Shown here: piece after piece, positions 3,871 to 5,439 of the stretch
Position numbering within the stretch: the first letter of the stretch is position 1
How the letters are laid out: the number at the start of each line of letters is the position of its first letter
NCBI GenBank assembly: GCA_937880065.1
Contig: CALFMA010000240.1
Location: forward strand, 1-5,439
DNA length: 5,439 nt
Source: an uncultured Ruminococcus sp.
Lineage (GTDB): Bacteria > Bacillota_A > Clostridia > Oscillospirales > Ruminococcaceae
Direction of reading: 5' to 3'
Notes under the pieces: generated by a model
Seen by the model: the letters and a program-made list of their open reading frames with translations, nothing else
What the model was told of the DNA's origin: nothing
Databases searched by the model: none
Translations under genes and position numbers: made by a program

Positions 3871-5439
3871 ATGAGTATACTAAAAAAAGCACTAAGCTTT
3901 ATTCTGAGCGGAGCAATAGCAGCTTCCACTTCCGTTCCTACATTGTTTACAGGAAGTGCAGCTTTTACTGTTTCCCCCGACACCACGGATTCAATTCTTA
4001 ACAACAAAAAAGGGTATCACACGACAGCTTCTTTAGAAGAGAATTCCTCACTTTCATCATCATACAACTACCGCAAACTCGCCTACGATGTATGGGCTAA
4101 AATTGATACAACAGGATATACCTTAAATACTACCGACTATGAAAGCGTTACCACCAAACTTGACGAGTACCTTACAGGTGTTTCAGCGGAATTTACTAAT
4201 CCCGACGGCAGTATGGTCCAAGCTGAAGTTCTGGATTTCGAACAGAAACAAGTTGATAAATTTACCCTAATTTTCCCAAGAAATGGTACATATCAGTTTA
4301 ATATCTATACAACAGATACTAATTTCGGTTACAGATTAGAAATTACAGATGTAAATGAATCAGTTGACAAAAACGATAAAACCATTCCGGAGTTATCTAT
4401 ATTTATTCCTATGCCTACCCAATATAAGGGTCAGGAAATAAATATAACGACTAAAACAAATGAAATCTGTTCTATACAGATGGGTGACAAAGTTTATAAC
4501 AACTGTAACTATGCAACCTTTAATATTCCTTGTGACGGAACATACGAAGTAACCGCCACAGACCGCAACGGAAACTCCCGTACCAAATCGTTCAAGATAG
4601 ATTATATGGACGAATATTTCAAAACATCCACAACTACAACTACTACCAAACCCACCACAACTACGACAACGACCACAAGTCCTCCCACAACCACTACAAC
4701 GACAACTACAACTATCCAACCTACCACGACAACCACAACAACTACCACTACAACAACGACGACTACCACAACAACGACGACAACTACCACCACTACGACC
4801 ACAGAACCAACAACTACCACTACCAAAGTCACAAATTGGTATCTGGCAATTAATCAGCCAATCAAAAATGAATACGAATTCGGCGAAGCACTTGATTTGT
4901 CAAATATAACAGCTTCTATTTATTCAAACGAGAATTATTATAAAGTCAAGGATAAACCGATTACAAGCGATGATTTTATTGTTGACACCTCACGATATAA
5001 CCCCAACAAAGAGGGCGGGTATCTAATATATGTCCATGACGCCGATGACAGCTCTGTAAATTCATCTTTTTACGTAAAAGTTAATGCTCCCGTTACCACA
5101 ACTACAGAGTCCACAACAACGACTACTACGACAACTACTACCACTACGACAACAACGACTACCACCACAACTACTACGACTACCACTACAGAATCCACTA
5201 CCACCACAACTGCCACGACTCCGTCATACCAGCTGATTACTCCCGATAAATCAGAGTTCTACGCAGGAAACAGCTTTAATATTGACGTAAAATCCCCCGA
5301 AGGAAAATCGCTTCAGATATATTGGCTTGAATCCAGCGATTACAGCAAAGCAAGCGGCAACGGCAATAAGCTGTCACTTTACAATGAGGGAAATGTTACC
5401 ATTACTGCCCATTGTCAGGACAACATCACCGTTAAATGA
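3871..5439 (+). CDS. Secreted multi-Ig-like protein with long poly-Thr linkers, paralogue of the dockerin protein
   Basis: The 522-aa protein has a signal peptide (KK at 5-6, hydrophobic 8-18, likely cut near SAA, 29-31). Residues 72-244 match residues 66-240 of the preceding gene product: YDVWAKIDTTG (72-82), FPRNGTY (135-141), DKTIP (169-173), DGTYEVTATDRNGN (222-235). A first Thr tract (252-318; 56 Thr of 67) leads to a Big_3-like Ig domain (about 320-407; IN.PIK.EY.FGE..DLSNI). A second Thr tract (409-450; 37 of 42) leads to another Ig-like domain (452-522). No dockerin, sortase signal, SLH repeat or catalytic domain is visible. The function is unknown; an extended surface or matrix protein is plausible. 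AAGGAGG (3859-3865), 5 nt before ATG, fixes the start. The TGA is the last codon of the window and follows ITAHCQDNITVK, where an Ig domain would normally need one more strand, so the C-terminus may be truncated. Confidence 0.9.
   Translation: MSILKKALSFILSGAIAASTSVPTLFTGSAAFTVSPDTTDSILNNKKGYHTTASLEENSSLSSSYNYRKLAYDVWAKIDTTGYTLNTTDYESVTTKLDEYLTGVSAEFTNPDGSMVQAEVLDFEQKQVDKFTLIFPRNGTYQFNIYTTDTNFGYRLEITDVNESVDKNDKTIPELSIFIPMPTQYKGQEINITTKTNEICSIQMGDKVYNNCNYATFNIPCDGTYEVTATDRNGNSRTKSFKIDYMDEYFKTSTTTTTTKPTTTTTTTTSPPTTTTTTTTTIQPTTTTTTTTTTTTTTTTTTTTTTTTTTTEPTTTTTKVTNWYLAINQPIKNEYEFGEALDLSNITASIYSNENYYKVKDKPITSDDFIVDTSRYNPNKEGGYLIYVHDADDSSVNSSFYVKVNAPVTTTTESTTTTTTTTTTTTTTTTTTTTTTTTTTESTTTTTATTPSYQLITPDKSEFYAGNSFNIDVKSPEGKSLQIYWLESSDYSKASGNGNKLSLYNEGNVTITAHCQDNITVK
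4624..4824 (+). repeat. First poly-threonine tract (ACN)n of the Ig-like protein
   Basis: The tract encodes residues 252-318, with 56 Thr in 67 codons and an uninterrupted run of 27 Thr (285-311). Short breaks are S, KP, SPP, IQP and EP. Within the 27-Thr run the four codons are mixed (9 ACA, 7 ACC, 6 ACG, 5 ACT) without a clear period above 3. The + strand here is almost free of G, and the opposite strand reads as a meaningless poly-Val frame. Confidence 0.92.
5095..5220 (+). repeat. Second poly-threonine tract (ACN)n of the Ig-like protein
   Basis: The tract encodes residues 409-450, with 37 Thr in 42 codons and an uninterrupted run of 26 Thr (415-440), flanked by ES on both sides. Codons are again mixed. 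It separates the Big_3-like domain from the C-terminal Ig-like domain. Its similarity to the first tract is in composition, not in an exact long repeat. Confidence 0.92.

Noticed and set aside
4602..4832. Minus-strand frame encoding a poly-valine protein
   Set aside because: It is the antisense reading of the ACN threonine tract, with no ribosome site and no credible protein composition.
4624..5220. ACN repeats considered as a CRISPR array or tandem satellite
   Set aside because: There are no fixed repeats with unique spacers; the period is the codon, and the reading frame is open through both tracts.
5437..5439. Final TGA read as tryptophan (alternative genetic code)
   Set aside because: The other genes use TGG for Trp and end in TAA, with no internal TGA in frame, and dockerins with poly-Thr linkers point to a standard-code clostridium.

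Overview
The window looks like chromosomal DNA from an AT-rich clostridial Firmicute, most likely a Ruminococcus or close relative. The evidence is a Ruminococcus-style type I dockerin (Ca-loop DANCDAKVTIAD, then a second loop of the ADC..PGSGVT..DA.SIQ kind), very long poly-threonine linkers in secreted proteins, strong AGGAGG-type ribosome sites, and consensus TTGACA/TATAAT promoters. Species cannot be fixed from this. All three convincing genes lie on the + strand, and each has its own promoter and a long leader.

Layout: 1-139 is AT-rich with no gene. A perfect sigma-A promoter (140-168) precedes a leader of about 200 nt with a large two-part stem-loop (188-269) and further hairpins. Next comes a 645-aa membrane-anchored nucleotide-sugar 4,6-dehydratase of the WbpM/PglF/CapD family (378-2315). 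An inverted repeat starts just after its stop, followed by a strong intrinsic terminator (2399-2446). The -35 box of the next promoter (2436-2463) lies inside the terminator stem. The second gene (2602-3606) encodes a secreted 334-aa protein with a two-part N-terminal region, a Thr linker and a C-terminal dockerin. The third gene (3871-5439) has its own promoter (3649-3677). It encodes a secreted 522-aa paralogue with the same N-terminal region, then two long poly-Thr linkers separating a Big_3-like and another Ig-like domain. It has no dockerin and stops on the last base of the window.

How they may work together: genes 2 and 3 are a tandem paralogous pair of secreted, probably non-catalytic proteins. 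One can dock onto a cohesin scaffold (cellulosome or amylosome type); the other has no visible anchor. The dehydratase makes a UDP-4-keto-6-deoxy sugar used for surface polysaccharide or protein glycans. A link to glycosylation of the Thr-rich linkers is an attractive inference, but the strong terminator and separate promoters argue against one operon. The least-explained items are the shared N-terminal module of the pair, the missing C-terminal anchor of the third protein, and the structured leaders.
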